Source: Betaproteobacteria bacterium (GTDB lineage: Bacteria; Pseudomonadota; Gammaproteobacteria; Burkholderiales; Ga0077523). From it: a stretch of DNA of 64,000 nt. This document shows, piece by piece, positions 35,534 to 45,259 of this stretch (position 1 is the stretch's first letter; each line of letters opens with the position of its first letter). The stretch covers positions 124,001-188,000 of the forward strand of contig WGLR01000001.1 in assembly GCA_016125475.1 (NCBI GenBank), read 5' to 3'. The position numbers and the translations under genes are program-made. A model generated the notes under the pieces. The model was not told the DNA's origin and did not search any database. It worked only from the letters and a program-made list of their open reading frames with translations.

Positions 35534-35628
35534 GGTCGCGTTTTCTCCTTCTGTCTGGACGCGACGAAGTCAGCGTTTCTCCCTGGCAAACGCAACTTTT
35601 GAAGGCGGCCGCCCGGCCGCCTTTTTTT
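35534..35628 (+). ncRNA. Candidate small RNA with three hairpins
   Basis: The region between the LysR and DUF4197 genes has no coding frame but holds three stems in a row. Hairpin 1 pairs GTCGCGT (35535-35541) with ACGCGAC (35559-35565). Hairpin 2 pairs GCGTTT (35573-35578) with AAACGC (35588-35593). Hairpin 3 is a strong intrinsic terminator (35603-35628). A promoter-like pair sits just upstream, giving an RNA of about 95 nt. Expression is not shown; the class is unrecognised. The rest of the 330-base gap shows nothing else. Confidence 0.5.
35603..35628 (+). terminator. Rho-independent terminator of the candidate small RNA
   Basis: AGGCGGCCG (35603-35611) pairs with CGGCCGCCT (35614-35622) and runs straight into seven T residues (35622-35628). 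No protein gene on this strand ends upstream within 1 kb, so it does not serve a known gene. Confidence 0.85.
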
Positions 35629-35770
35629 ATGACGTCCGGATCCGCAGGCGAACCGCCGGCCCGGAACGAGGGCGGGTCGGTTGCCTGTCACGCCTCCCTG
35701 GTTTAGCGTCACGTCCTGCGAGGCTGCGCCCGATGCGCGGCCTCGGTCGAACGGAAACTTCGCGATCATC

Positions 35771-36481
35771 ATGTCCTCCTGGCGCCGCTGGCTCTGCTTC
35801 ATGACCTGTCTCCTGTTCCTCGGCGCGTGGTCAGGGCCGGCGCGTTGTGCCGTGCCGTTCTCGTCCCTCTCCGATCACGAGATCGCGACGGCGCTGCGCG
35901 AGGCGCTGGAGGTCGGCGCCGGCAATGCCGTGTCGACGCTCGGCCGTCAGGGAGGCTTCCTGGACAATCCGCGGGCACGGATCGAGTTGCCGGAGACCTT
36001 TTCCAGGATTGCCCGGGGGATGAGGGTGGTCGGTCTCGGACGCGACGTGGACGTCCTGGTCGAAACGATGAACCGGGCGGCCGAGCAGGCGGTGCCGGAG
36101 GCGCGCAACCTGATCCTCAACACGGTGCGTCTGCTCACGATCGACGATGCGCGGAACATCCTGACCGGTCCGGACGATGCGGCGACGCGTTACCTGCGAA
36201 ACCACACCGAAGCGGAGCTGTCGCAGCGGTTCCTGCCGATCGTCGGACGCGCCACGAAGCGCGTGAGGCTCGCCGAGGTCTACGATCGCTTCGCGAGTCG
36301 GGGCGTGGCGTTCGGCCTCGTGCGCGCGGACGAGGCCAACCTGGATCTCTACATCACGCGTCACGCGCTGGATGCGCTGTATCTCGCCATCGCCGACGAG
36401 GAGCGGGCAATCCGCGCGAACCCGCTCCAGTCGGGCAAACGTTACGTTCGCAAGGTCTTCGGCGCGATCGTTCCCAGATAG
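35771..36481 (+). CDS. DUF4197 family exported protein
   Basis: This 236-residue protein has an N-terminal signal peptide ([20 protein letters not shown]) and a helical mature domain typical of DUF4197. [38 protein letters not shown] and [26 protein letters not shown] (split over residues about 130-155) are the family segments. Homologues are predicted periplasmic or envelope proteins of unknown function. ATG 35771 puts the signal peptide at the N-terminus; an earlier in-frame start at 35681 does not. There is no good Shine-Dalgarno, which lowers certainty of the exact start. Confidence 0.82.
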   Translation: MSSWRRWLCFMTCLLFLGAWSGPARCAVPFSSLSDHEIATALREALEVGAGNAVSTLGRQGGFLDNPRARIELPETFSRIARGMRVVGLGRDVDVLVETMNRAAEQAVPEARNLILNTVRLLTIDDARNILTGPDDAATRYLRNHTEAELSQRFLPIVGRATKRVRLAEVYDRFASRGVAFGLVRADEANLDLYITRHALDALYLAIADEERAIRANPLQSGKRYVRKVFGAIVPR

Positions 36482-36573
36482 ACGTCGCGGGTCGTCCGGG
36501 CCGTCCCGGCGGCCCGCGGCTGCGGCTCCCCCGCCATTCCGGCATACCGGTCCGCCGTCGTCATGCCGCAAGT

Positions 36574-36602
36574 ATGACGCACTGCAGCAAGGAGGCTAAA
36601 AT
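36574..36602 (+). promoter_or_regulatory. Candidate sigma70 promoter for the FAD/Fe-S oxidoreductase
   Basis: ATGACG (36574-36579) and TAAAAT (36597-36602) lie 17 bases apart, matching four and five of six consensus bases. The predicted start at about 36609 favours the ATG at 36643 over the in-frame ATG at 36574, which would be inside the promoter. Confidence 0.5.
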
Positions 36603-36642
36603 CGATTTCCCAGTCACCGCCGAGTCCGCGCTTCCCGTGAAC

Positions 36643-39600
36643 ATGCTCGACCCTGTGCCCGACGCAACACCTCGTCTGCGGGAGATTCCCTACAACTACA
36701 CGTCGTTCTCCGATCGCGAAATCGTGATCCGGCTGCTCGGCGCGCGCGCCTGGGAGCTTCTCGACCGGTTGCGGTCCGAGCGCCGCACCGGTCGATCGGC
36801 GCGCATGCTGTTCGAAGTGCTCGGCGACATCTGGGTCGTGAGCCGCAATCCCTATCTCGAGGACGACCTCCTCGCGAGTCGCGCGCGACGGGAAGCCCTC
36901 GTCGGCGCGCTGCAGCACCGTCTCCAGGAGATCGAGACGCGCCGCACCGGAGACGACGCGCTCGTCGGGGAACTGCTCGCGCTCGCCCGTGAGGCGGTGG
37001 ACCGGTTCGAGCGGGAGTTCGCGGAAATCGCGACGTTGCGCCGGACGGTCATGAGACGCCTGGGCCGCATCACGCGGCGGGACAACATCGCGTTCGACGG
37101 CCTCGCGCGCGTGAGCCACGTCACCGACGCGACGGACTGGCGCGTCGAGTATCCGTTCGTCGTGCTCCATCCGGACAGCGAGGAGGAGATCGGCGACCTC
37201 GTCCGCGCCCTCATCGAACTCGAACTCACGATCATCCCGCGCGGCGGCGGAACCGGGTACACCGGTGGCGCGGTGCCGCTGCATCGGCGCTCTGCCGTGA
37301 TCAACACCGAAAAGCTCGATCGCCTCGGCACCGTCGTGCGGTCCGGGCTTCCGGGCGTCGATTCGCCCGTCCCGACCGTCACCTGTGGCGCGGGCGTCGT
37401 CACCCGGCGCGTCATGGAAGCGGCCGAGGCACAGGGGCTCGTGTTCGCGGTGGATCCGACCTCCGCGGATGCATCCTGCATCGGCGGCAACGTCGCGATG
37501 AACGCCGGGGGGAAGAAGGCCGTCCTGTGGGGCACGGCGCTGGACAATCTGGCGTCCTGGCGCATGGTCGATCCGAGCGGGCACTTCATCGAGGTCTCGC
37601 GCCTGGATCACAACCTCGGGAAGATCCACGATGCGCCGTCCGCCCGTTTTGCCGTACAGCGCTTCCGCAAGGATGGCCGGACGCCCGACGGCAGCCCCGA
37701 GATCCTCGACATTCCCGGGCACCGCTTCCGCAAGGCCGGTCTCGGCAAGGACGTCACCGACAAGTTCCTCGCGGGCCTCCCCGGCGTTCAGAAGGAGGGG
37801 TGCGACGGCATCATCACCTCGGCCACGTTCATTCTGCACCGCATGCCGGCTCACACGCGCACGGTGTGCCTCGAATTCTTCGGACAGGTCCGCGATGCCG
37901 TGCCGTCGATCGTGGAGATCAAGGCTCTGATGGACTCGCGTCCCGGCGGTGCGGTGCTCGCCGGCCTGGAGCACCTCGACGAACGGTACGTGAGGGCGGT
38001 CGGGTACGCCACGAAGGCCAAGCGCGGCGTTCGTCCCAAGATGGTCCTGATCGCGGACATCGCGGCCGACGACGGAGACGCGGCCGGGGCGGCCGCGTCC
38101 CAGATCGTCCGGATCGCGAATGCACGCGGCGGCGAAGGGTTCATCGCGGTCTCCCCGGAGGCGCGACGCAAGTTCTGGCTCGACCGTGCCCGCACGGCGG
38201 CCATCGCGAAGCACACCAACGCATTCAAGATCAACGAGGATGTCGTGATCCCGCTCGAGCGTCTCGGAGACTATTCGGACGGCATCGAGCGCATCAACAT
38301 CGAGCTCTCGCTGAAGAACAAGATCCGCCTGCTCGAATCGCTCGAAGCCTATTTCGGTGGCTCCATGCAGCTCGCACGAAGCGACGACGACGTCCCGCCC
38401 GAGGAGGTGATCGGGGAGCGTGCCGAGACCGCGCTGTCGATCTGTCGCGAGGTGCGCGGGAAGTGGCAATGGCTGCTCGACCATCTCGACGATCCCGCCA
38501 GTGCGCTCGTCGATCTCGACGGCGAGCCGTACGCGTCAGTGCAGTCGTCTTCGTCCGGCGCGACCATCTTCCGGTCACTGCAGGACTACTCGCTGCGCGT
38601 GTCGTGGAAGACCGAGGTGCGCGAGCGGCTCATGCAGCTCTTCGACGGTCGCGAGTTCGGGCCGGTCCGGGGCGAAGTGGACGCGATACACAGGCGGGTG
38701 CTCAAGAGCCGCGTCTTCGTCGCACTCCACATGCACGCGGGCGACGGCAACGTCCACACCAACATTCCCGTGAACTCCGACGACTACGGGATGCTCCACG
38801 AAGCCAACGTCGCTGTCGCGCGGATCATGACCCTCGCCAAGTCTCTCGGCGGAGTCATCTCCGGAGAACACGGCATCGGCATCACGAAGCTGGACTTCCT
38901 GGAACCTGCCGAGATCGAGGCATTTCGTGCCTACAAGCAGCGCGTGGACCCCGACGGCCGGTTCAACGCGGGCAAGCTGCTGCCCGGCGCGAACCTGGAC
39001 AGGGCCTACACGCCCTCTTTCAGCCTGCTCGAGACCGAGAGCCTGATCCTCGAGCAGAGCGCGATCGGCGACATCTCGGACTCGATCAAGGACTGCCTGC
39101 GATGCGGCAAGTGCAAGCCCGTGTGCGCGACGCACGTACCGCGCGCCAACCTGCTCTACTCCCCCCGCAACAAGATTCTCGCGACCTCCCTGCTCATCGA
39201 GGCATTCCTCTACGAGGAGCAGACCCGGCGAGGCGTGTCGCTCGCGCACTTCGACGAGTTCCGCGACGTGGCCGACCACTGCACCGTCTGTCACAAGTGC
39301 GCGAATCCGTGTCCCGTGGACATCGATTTCGGCGACGTCTCCATCGCCATGCGCAACCTGCTGCGCACGCAGGGGCACAGGAAGTTCAACCCCGGCACTG
39401 CCGCTTCGATGTTCTTCCTGAATGCGACGGATCCGGCGACGATCAAGCTCGTGCGCACGGCCATGATCGAATGGGGCTATTCGGCGCAACGGGCCGCCTA
39501 TGGCTGGGCAAAGCGTCTCGGACTCGTCCAGAGGCAGACGCGGCAGCCTCCGGCCACGCTCGGCAAGCCGCCGGTACGCGCGCAGGTCATTCACTTCATC

Positions 39601-40500
39601 AACAAGCCCATGCCCCGGTCGGTGCCGCGGCGGACCGCCCGGGCCCTGCTCGACATCGAGGACAAGACGATGGTCCCCGTGATCCGGGATCCGTCGCGCG
39701 CGCAGGAGGACGCGGACGCCGTGTTCTATTTTCCGGGCTGCGGATCGGAGCGCCTGTTCAGCCAGGTAGGCCTCGCCACTCAGGCGATGCTCTATCACGT
39801 CGGGGCGATCACGGTGCTGCCGCCCGGATACCTCTGCTGCGGATATCCCCAGACCTCGTCCGGCGATGCGGCCAAGGGCCAGGCGATCTCCACCGAGAAT
39901 CGCGTGCTGTTCCACCGCGTCGCCAACACGCTCAACTACCTGGACATCAAGACGGTGATCGTGTCGTGCGGGACATGCATGGATCAGCTCATGCAGTACG
40001 AGTTCGACCGCATCTTCCCCGGCTGCCGGCTGCTCGACATCCACGAGTACCTCATGGAAAAGGGGGTGGCACTCGAGGGTGTCACGGGCACGCGCTACAT
40101 GTATCACGACCCCTGTCACACGCCCATGAAGACTCACCAGCCGCTCAAGGTCGTGAATCAGCTGATGGGATCCGGCGTGAAGCAGAACGACCGCTGCTGC
40201 GGGGAGTCCGGGACCCTCGCGGCCACGCGCCCGGACATCTCGACGCAGGTTCGTTTCCGCAAGGAGGAGGAGATGCGGAAGGGCACCGAGGGCATGCGGC
40301 AGGACGGCTTCGCCGGCCCCGTGAAGATCCTGACCTCGTGCCCGTCGTGTCTGCAGGGCCTGTCGCGCTATCAGGACGACACCGGCGTGGACGCCGACTA
40401 CATCGTCGTCGAGATCGCGAAGCACGTTCTCGGCGAGAACTGGCTGAATGACTACGTCGCGACCGCGAACAGCGGAGGCATCGAGCGTGTGCTGCTCTGA
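36643..40500 (+). CDS. Large FAD/Fe-S oxidoreductase (DUF3683-FAD-CCG fusion)
   Basis: This is a 1285-residue multidomain dehydrogenase. The N-terminal segment [22 protein letters not shown] is the DUF3683 signature. An FAD-binding type 4 domain (about 170-410) follows with [19 protein letters not shown] and [16 protein letters not shown], then a FAD-oxidase C domain with [15 protein letters not shown] and [12 protein letters not shown]. Next come two 4Fe-4S clusters ([16 protein letters not shown] and [15 protein letters not shown]) and two CCG domains ([11 protein letters not shown] and [11 protein letters not shown]) that bind a noncubane or 4Fe-4S cluster. Such proteins oxidise D-2-hydroxyacids (lactate or glycolate type). 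The start is uncertain. Confidence 0.88.
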   Translation: MLDPVPDATPRLREIPYNYTSFSDREIVIRLLGARAWELLDRLRSERRTGRSARMLFEVLGDIWVVSRNPYLEDDLLASRARREALVGALQHRLQEIETRRTGDDALVGELLALAREAVDRFEREFAEIATLRRTVMRRLGRITRRDNIAFDGLARVSHVTDATDWRVEYPFVVLHPDSEEEIGDLVRALIELELTIIPRGGGTGYTGGAVPLHRRSAVINTEKLDRLGTVVRSGLPGVDSPVPTVTCGAGVVTRRVMEAAEAQGLVFAVDPTSADASCIGGNVAMNAGGKKAVLWGTALDNLASWRMVDPSGHFIEVSRLDHNLGKIHDAPSARFAVQRFRKDGRTPDGSPEILDIPGHRFRKAGLGKDVTDKFLAGLPGVQKEGCDGIITSATFILHRMPAHTRTVCLEFFGQVRDAVPSIVEIKALMDSRPGGAVLAGLEHLDERYVRAVGYATKAKRGVRPKMVLIADIAADDGDAAGAAASQIVRIANARGGEGFIAVSPEARRKFWLDRARTAAIAKHTNAFKINEDVVIPLERLGDYSDGIERINIELSLKNKIRLLESLEAYFGGSMQLARSDDDVPPEEVIGERAETALSICREVRGKWQWLLDHLDDPASALVDLDGEPYASVQSSSSGATIFRSLQDYSLRVSWKTEVRERLMQLFDGREFGPVRGEVDAIHRRVLKSRVFVALHMHAGDGNVHTNIPVNSDDYGMLHEANVAVARIMTLAKSLGGVISGEHGIGITKLDFLEPAEIEAFRAYKQRVDPDGRFNAGKLLPGANLDRAYTPSFSLLETESLILEQSAIGDISDSIKDCLRCGKCKPVCATHVPRANLLYSPRNKILATSLLIEAFLYEEQTRRGVSLAHFDEFRDVADHCTVCHKCANPCPVDIDFGDVSIAMRNLLRTQGHRKFNPGTAASMFFLNATDPATIKLVRTAMIEWGYSAQRAAYGWAKRLGLVQRQTRQPPATLGKPPVRAQVIHFINKPMPRSVPRRTARALLDIEDKTMVPVIRDPSRAQEDADAVFYFPGCGSERLFSQVGLATQAMLYHVGAITVLPPGYLCCGYPQTSSGDAAKGQAISTENRVLFHRVANTLNYLDIKTVIVSCGTCMDQLMQYEFDRIFPGCRLLDIHEYLMEKGVALEGVTGTRYMYHDPCHTPMKTHQPLKVVNQLMGSGVKQNDRCCGESGTLAATRPDISTQVRFRKEEEMRKGTEGMRQDGFAGPVKILTSCPSCLQGLSRYQDDTGVDADYIVVEIAKHVLGENWLNDYVATANSGGIERVLL

Positions 40501-40547
40501 GGCCGCCCCGGCCCGCGCGTGGCGGATGCGATCGGGAGGTGACCGGA

Positions 40548-40988
40548 ATGACGGCTGACCCGTGCTTCCTGTGTGCGAACCCCGGGGGGGAAGTCCTCTG
40601 GTGCGACGACCGGCTGCGCATCGTGCTCGTCGGAGACGCCGAACATCCCGGGTTCGTGCGCGTGATCTGGCGCGATCACGTGAAGGAAATGACCGATCTT
40701 TCCGACCCGGATCGCGCGCACTGCATGAAGGCGGTGTTCGCGGCCGAGTCCGCGCTGCGGAACATCCTGCGACCGGCGAAGATGAATCTCGCGAGCCTCG
40801 GCAACCAGGTACCCCATGTCCACTGGCACGTGATCCCGAGATTCACGGACGATCCGCACTTTCCGAATCCGGTCTGGGGCGAACGCCTGAGGGAGGTCGG
40901 ACGCGACCCACGTGCAGTCCCGGCCGGGACGCTGCGTGCCGGGCTCATCCTGGCGCTCGGCCCCGGTCACGACAGGCCGGAGACGTAA
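40548..40988 (+). CDS. HIT-family protein
   Basis: This 146-residue protein carries the histidine-triad motif HVHWHVIPRF near residue 88, preceded by MNLASLGNQVP. HIT proteins hydrolyse nucleotide-linked phosphoramidates or dinucleoside polyphosphates. The N-terminal CFLCANPGGEVLWCDDRLRIV has two cysteines that may bind metal. The ATG at 40548 has GGGAGGTGA upstream; a GTG at 40539 overlaps that site and is less likely. It is shorter than HINT or GalT. It follows the FAD/Fe-S gene by 47 bases, perhaps in one transcript, and converges on phoR. Confidence 0.88.
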   Translation: MTADPCFLCANPGGEVLWCDDRLRIVLVGDAEHPGFVRVIWRDHVKEMTDLSDPDRAHCMKAVFAAESALRNILRPAKMNLASLGNQVPHVHWHVIPRFTDDPHFPNPVWGERLREVGRDPRAVPAGTLRAGLILALGPGHDRPET

Positions 40989-41003
40989 CGGCGGACGCTC
41001 CGG

Positions 41004-42341
41004 TCAGCTTTCCGTCTGCTCGAACGGTTCGTCGGACTCCACGGTGACCCGCCTTTCGGCCGGGAACACGGCGCGGAAGACGCTGCCCTTGCCGAGTGTG
41101 CTCTCGACTTCGAGATGTGCCTGGTGGTGGGAGAGCACGTGCTTCACGATCGCGAGGCCGAGTCCGGTGCCGCCTGTTTCGCGGGACCGGCTGCGGTCGA
41201 CGCGATAGAACCGTTCGGTCAGCCGGTCGATGTGGTGCGCCTCGATGCCGAGGCCGGTGTCGCGCACGGAGAACTCGGGGTGGCCGTCCGCGAGACGCCA
41301 GACGATGTCGACGTGGCCTCCCTCGGGCGTGTAGCGGATCGCGTTGCTGATGAGGTTGCCGAACGCGCTCCTCAGCTCTTCGCGGCTGCCGCGCAGGCCC
41401 TCCCGGGATTCCAGCGTGAGGCCGATCTCGTGCCTGCCGTTGGAAAGGATCAGGGCATCCTGGTGGAGCTGGTGCGCGAGGTCCGCGACGCTCACGTCTT
41501 CCTCGCGTACCGGAGCGCTGGTGCTTTCGAGTCGGGACAGCGTGAGCAGGTCCTCGACGAGATGGCTCATGCGCACCGACTGCTGCGACATCAGCCGCAG
41601 GGAACGCTGGAGCATCTCGGGGTCCGTCTCCGGCATCTCGGTGAGGGTCTCGAGGAAGCCCGTGAGCACGGTGAGCGGCGTGCGCAGTTCGTGCGACACG
41701 TTGGCGACGAAGTCCCGGCGCATGGTTTCCATCTTCTCCCAGCGGGTGATGTCCCGGCCGAGAAGCAGCTTCTCGTGATCTCCGTAGGGCACGATGTGCA
41801 CCGAGAGCGTGACCTCGCTCCCGGCCGTGGTCGTGATGCGCAGCGTGAGCGGCGCGGAGTAGTCCCCGGATTCGAGGTAGTGCACGAACTGAGGTTGCCG
41901 CACCAGATTCGTGACCTGATGCCCACGGTCACGATTCTCGTCGAGCCCGAAGTAGGCGAACGCCTTCGGGTTGCACCACTCCAGGCGGTGTTCCTGGTCC
42001 AGGATCACGACCGCCTCGGGCAGCGCCGCGCCGGCCTTGAGGAACCGGGTGAGCGCTTCCTGGAGCCGGGCTTCCGTCTGCGCCTGCCGCTTGTGCATCC
42101 GCAGCAGTCGCGAGAAAAGCTGTTCCCAGACACCGCTGCCCACCGGGATGGTCTCGAGCTGCGGATCGAGCAGCCAGACCCTGAAGAGGGAGAGGTTGTA
42201 CTGGTGCTGCGCGAGCTGGATGCCGAGAATGATCGCCGCAGCTCCGAATGCCGTGGCGGGTCCCGCGACGAGCCACAGCAGCGCTCCGATGGCGCTGACG
42301 GTGGCGATGGTGACGAGAGGTTTACGCCAGTGCGGACTCAT
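41004..42341 (-). CDS. phoR: Phosphate-regulon sensor kinase PhoR
   Basis: This 445-residue kinase has two close membrane helices at the N-terminus (about residues 9-42), a PAS domain (about 95-190) and the H-box FVANVSHELRTPLTVL (His near residue 213). The core is completed by N-box FGNLISNAIRYTPEGG, G1 VRDTGLGIEAHHI and G2 GTGLGLAIVKHVLSHH. This is the short-sensor PhoR architecture, without a periplasmic domain. It follows phoB on the same strand after 115 bases. PhoR reads phosphate status through PstSCAB and PhoU, which are not in this window. Confidence 0.9.
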   Translation of the reverse strand: MSPHWRKPLVTIATVSAIGALLWLVAGPATAFGAAAIILGIQLAQHQYNLSLFRVWLLDPQLETIPVGSGVWEQLFSRLLRMHKRQAQTEARLQEALTRFLKAGAALPEAVVILDQEHRLEWCNPKAFAYFGLDENRDRGHQVTNLVRQPQFVHYLESGDYSAPLTLRITTTAGSEVTLSVHIVPYGDHEKLLLGRDITRWEKMETMRRDFVANVSHELRTPLTVLTGFLETLTEMPETDPEMLQRSLRLMSQQSVRMSHLVEDLLTLSRLESTSAPVREEDVSVADLAHQLHQDALILSNGRHEIGLTLESREGLRGSREELRSAFGNLISNAIRYTPEGGHVDIVWRLADGHPEFSVRDTGLGIEAHHIDRLTERFYRVDRSRSRETGGTGLGLAIVKHVLSHHQAHLEVESTLGKGSVFRAVFPAERRVTVESDEPFEQTES

Positions 42342-42456
42342 GGACAGCGTGTTGGGGCGGCCCGGCCGCAGGCCGCCGGATCAGGGGTGCCGGGACGATG
42401 GTCGGGGTCCCGGCGACGGATTGTGGCACCGGCGCGCTTCCCGTGCACCCCCGGTT

Positions 42457-43146
42457 TCAGGTGGTTGCCGACATGCGGTAGCCGGTGCCCCGCACGGTCT
42501 GCACCAGGGTGTCGAGCCGACAGGGCTCCAGCGCCTTGCGAAGGCGCCGGATGTGGACATCCACCGTGCGTTCTTCCACGAACACGTGATCTCCCCAGAC
42601 CTGATCGAGGAGCTGGGCACGTGAATGCACGCGCTCCGGGTGCGTCATCAGGAAGTGCAGGAGACGGAATTCGGTCGGGCCGAGATCCACGGGCTGCCCG
42701 CCGCCCGTGACGCGGTGACTTGCCGGATCGAGCTCCAGTGCGCCGATCCGCACGACGTCGTCGGTCATCTGGGGTGCCCGGCGGCGCAGGACGGCCTTCA
42801 CGCGTGCGTTCAGTTCCCGCGGGGAGAATGGCTTCGTGACGTAGTCGTCCGCCCCGGTCTCGAGACCGGTCAGCTTGTCCTGCTCGTCGGAACGCGCCGT
42901 GAGCATGATGATCGGGATCTGACGCGTGCGGCGGTCCGCCCGCAGCCGTCGCGCGAACTCCACGCCCGAGATCCCGGGCAGCATCCAGTCGAGGAGGACC
43001 AGATCCGGAAGGGCGTTCTGGACGATGCCGAACGCCTGCTCCGCGCTCTCGGCCTTCAGGAGCTGGTGGCCTGCCTGTTTGAGGTTGTACGCGATCAGTT
43101 CCTGGATCGCTGGTTCGTCTTCGACTACGAGTATCGTCGCCGGCAT
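42457..43146 (-). CDS. phoB: Phosphate-regulon response regulator PhoB
   Basis: This 229-residue OmpR-type regulator has a receiver domain (ILVVEDEPAIQELIAYNL; Asp in VLLDWMLPG; Lys in YVTKPFSPREL). Its winged-helix DNA-binding domain (about 130-228) has LGPTEFRLLHFLMTHPERVHSR and VDVHIRRLRKAL. These segments match PhoB very closely. The ATG at 43146 gives the standard N-terminus. Three Pho-box-like repeats lie in the 76-base upstream gap, so autoregulation is likely. Paired with phoR downstream. Confidence 0.94.
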   Translation of the reverse strand: MPATILVVEDEPAIQELIAYNLKQAGHQLLKAESAEQAFGIVQNALPDLVLLDWMLPGISGVEFARRLRADRRTRQIPIIMLTARSDEQDKLTGLETGADDYVTKPFSPRELNARVKAVLRRRAPQMTDDVVRIGALELDPASHRVTGGGQPVDLGPTEFRLLHFLMTHPERVHSRAQLLDQVWGDHVFVEERTVDVHIRRLRKALEPCRLDTLVQTVRGTGYRMSATT

Positions 43147-43182
43147 GGGCTTCTCCGCGGTTCTCCGCACCCTGCCCATACT

Positions 43183-43211
43183 ATGAAGGAAATGTTGCGG
43201 GATCGTGACAC
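43183..43211 (-). promoter_or_regulatory. Possible Pho box upstream of phoB
   Basis: On the minus strand three seven-base units, GTGTCAC (43211-43205), CCGCAAC (43200-43194) and CCTTCAT (43189-43183), recur every 11 bases. This is the Pho-box period; the consensus unit is CTGTCAT, matched five, three and five of seven. A TAGTAT -10 candidate follows directly. The middle unit is weak. Confidence 0.45.
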
Positions 43212-43222
43212 CATTCGAGCCG

Positions 43223-45259
43223 TCACGGTGGTGCCGCGGGCGTGGAAGCGACCTCGACGCTCTGGGGTACGGCGGGCCACGAGCCGCGAGCGGTCGCGTG
43301 CCGGCGGTCGAAGACGACCCAGCTCTGACGACCGTAGTGCGGCAGGAGCCGGGCCACCTGCCGCAGCGCATCCGCATCCTCGGCAGTGACGAACGCGACC
43401 AGGCCACGGGGAGTCCCCAGCGTCCAGGCGCTCGCGGGGGGCCGCTCGCTGACGGGCGCGGGCACCGGCGGCAGGTTCTCCCGTGCGAGGAACCGCTGCA
43501 CGTCCGCGCGCGAACCGACCACGAGCGCAGGCGCCGCGAGTGGCCCGCCTCGCTCGCCGGGACCGTCGGGCGGGCTGTCGAGCAGGCGCGACGCCAGTGA
43601 CTGCGCCGCCGCTGCGAACGCGTCGTCGCCCGACAGTATCCGCAGCGTCACGTGGGGCTCTACCATGATGTCACGGAATATCGGCGGAGCCTCCCCGGGC
43701 GTCAGCCGGCGCAGCACCCGCATGTCCGGGTCCAGCTCGACCCGTTCGGGACGCGACGGAACGGCGAGGCGAAACCGTTGGGCCGGTTGGTCCAGCCGTA
43801 CCGTGAGTGATTGCTCGCCATCGTTCGTGACCACTCTCAGTGGCACCTTCACGTCATGCGCGGGCGAGGACTGGGTGAGTGCCACGTCGATGTGCCAGCC
43901 GCCCGGTGCCGCCCGGACTTCCGCTTCCGACAGCCGGATCTCCGGCACGCCCGGGCGGTCCAGCCATTCGCGGAAGAAGTCGCGCAGATCCTCCCCACTC
44001 GCCGCTTCCATGGTCTCGCGCAGGTCGTCCCAGCTGGCGACGCGGAACCGATACCGCTTCCAGAATGCACGCACGGCCTCGTCGAACGCATGCTCCCCGA
44101 TCCGGTTGCGCAGCATCTCGAACACCATGGCCGTCTGTTGATAGCCGAGGATCTGGGACGCCGCGTGCGTGCGCGACGTGAAGGTCACGAGCGGCTGCAT
44201 CCGGTCCGGCGGCACGGCACTCACGTCCCGCAGCCACGCGAGCCGGGTGTCCCGGGCGGCGGCGGCACCCTGGCGTTCCCGATAGTGATAGTCGGCCATG
44301 AAGGTCGTGAGGCCCTCCGACCAGTTGCCGTGGCGATAGTCCGGGAACACGCCGTTGCCCCACCAGTCGTGCAGGACTTCGTGGCCGAGCGAAGTGGCCC
44401 GGATGAACGGCAGGCGCAGCACCTGCGCACCGAGGTAGGTGAGCGTCGGCATGCCGAATCCCGTCGGGGTGGGACTCGCGACCACGCTGAAACCCGCGTA
44501 GGGATACGGGCCGATCCACTTTTCGTACATCCCGATGTAGGCGCTCACCGAGTCGAGATAGTCGGCCGCGAGCGGGCGCAGGTCCGCCGGGAAGTACGTG
44601 CGCAGACGCAGGCCACGCCCGTCGATGCTGCGCACCATGCGCTCGTCGACGAGGTACGGGCCGGCCATGAGGTCGATGCCGTCCGCGGGGTGCTCGTACG
44701 CGTACGTTGCACGAAAGCCATCGGCTCGACGCGATTCCTCGACGAGGTCTCCCGGGACCAGACCTGCCTGGCCGCCCGGCAGATCGATCGTCACGCGATA
44801 CCGGAACCGCTCGTCCTCGAGGCCCGGATACCAGTGCGACGCTGCGGGGAGGAAGGTGCCCTCCTGGCTCGAAACCGGATCCGTGGCCGTCAGGGTCTGA
44901 CGGTGATCGAGGTCGGGATCCAGCGGCGCGAGCGTGCCGTGCCACCTGATCACGAGACGGGTCGCACGGGTGGACGCGGGTACCGACCACGCGACGGCGC
45001 CGGCATCGTCCTCCGCGGCGACGCGCCGGACCTCGGAGTCCGACGTGACGATCGCCTCGCGGAACCGTGCGCCGAGAACCAGTCTGTGTGCCGGTCCCGG
45101 CGGAATCGTGACCGCGGCCTTTCCCGCCAGGGTGTGCATCGCCGGATCGATCCTGACCGCGGCATCGATCAGGGGAGTCTCGGGGGCGGCGGGCATTGCC
45201 TGGCCTGCCTGCAGTGTGCACACGAGCGGGACGCAGGCTGCGAGGAATCGGCCATTCAT
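43223..45259 (-). CDS. Exported M1-like metallopeptidase
   Basis: This 678-residue protein has an N-terminal signal peptide (FLAACVPLVCTLQAGQAMPA). The N-terminal beta domain resembles M1 aminopeptidases, and the zinc site is HEVLHDWWGNG...NWSEG near residues 292-314. The spacing between the second His and Glu is 17 residues instead of the classical 18. The expected exopeptidase GxMEN motif is not seen (FGMPTLTYLG sits there), so aminopeptidase activity is doubtful. It overlaps the ChaN-PDZ gene stop by four bases and is coupled to it. The C-terminal third (from about 550) resembles no family I recognise. Confidence 0.78.
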   Translation of the reverse strand: MNGRFLAACVPLVCTLQAGQAMPAAPETPLIDAAVRIDPAMHTLAGKAAVTIPPGPAHRLVLGARFREAIVTSDSEVRRVAAEDDAGAVAWSVPASTRATRLVIRWHGTLAPLDPDLDHRQTLTATDPVSSQEGTFLPAASHWYPGLEDERFRYRVTIDLPGGQAGLVPGDLVEESRRADGFRATYAYEHPADGIDLMAGPYLVDERMVRSIDGRGLRLRTYFPADLRPLAADYLDSVSAYIGMYEKWIGPYPYAGFSVVASPTPTGFGMPTLTYLGAQVLRLPFIRATSLGHEVLHDWWGNGVFPDYRHGNWSEGLTTFMADYHYRERQGAAAARDTRLAWLRDVSAVPPDRMQPLVTFTSRTHAASQILGYQQTAMVFEMLRNRIGEHAFDEAVRAFWKRYRFRVASWDDLRETMEAASGEDLRDFFREWLDRPGVPEIRLSEAEVRAAPGGWHIDVALTQSSPAHDVKVPLRVVTNDGEQSLTVRLDQPAQRFRLAVPSRPERVELDPDMRVLRRLTPGEAPPIFRDIMVEPHVTLRILSGDDAFAAAAQSLASRLLDSPPDGPGERGGPLAAPALVVGSRADVQRFLARENLPPVPAPVSERPPASAWTLGTPRGLVAFVTAEDADALRQVARLLPHYGRQSWVVFDRRHATARGSWPAVPQSVEVASTPAAPP

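Noticed and set aside
35827-36642. N-terminal extension of the large FAD/Fe-S frame
   Set aside because: It overlaps the DUF4197 gene in another frame and has low-complexity Arg/Gly composition; the promoter at 36574-36602 supports the later start.
41115-42710. 531-residue plus-strand frame across phoR and into phoB
   Set aside because: It is antisense to two clear genes and contains no domain.
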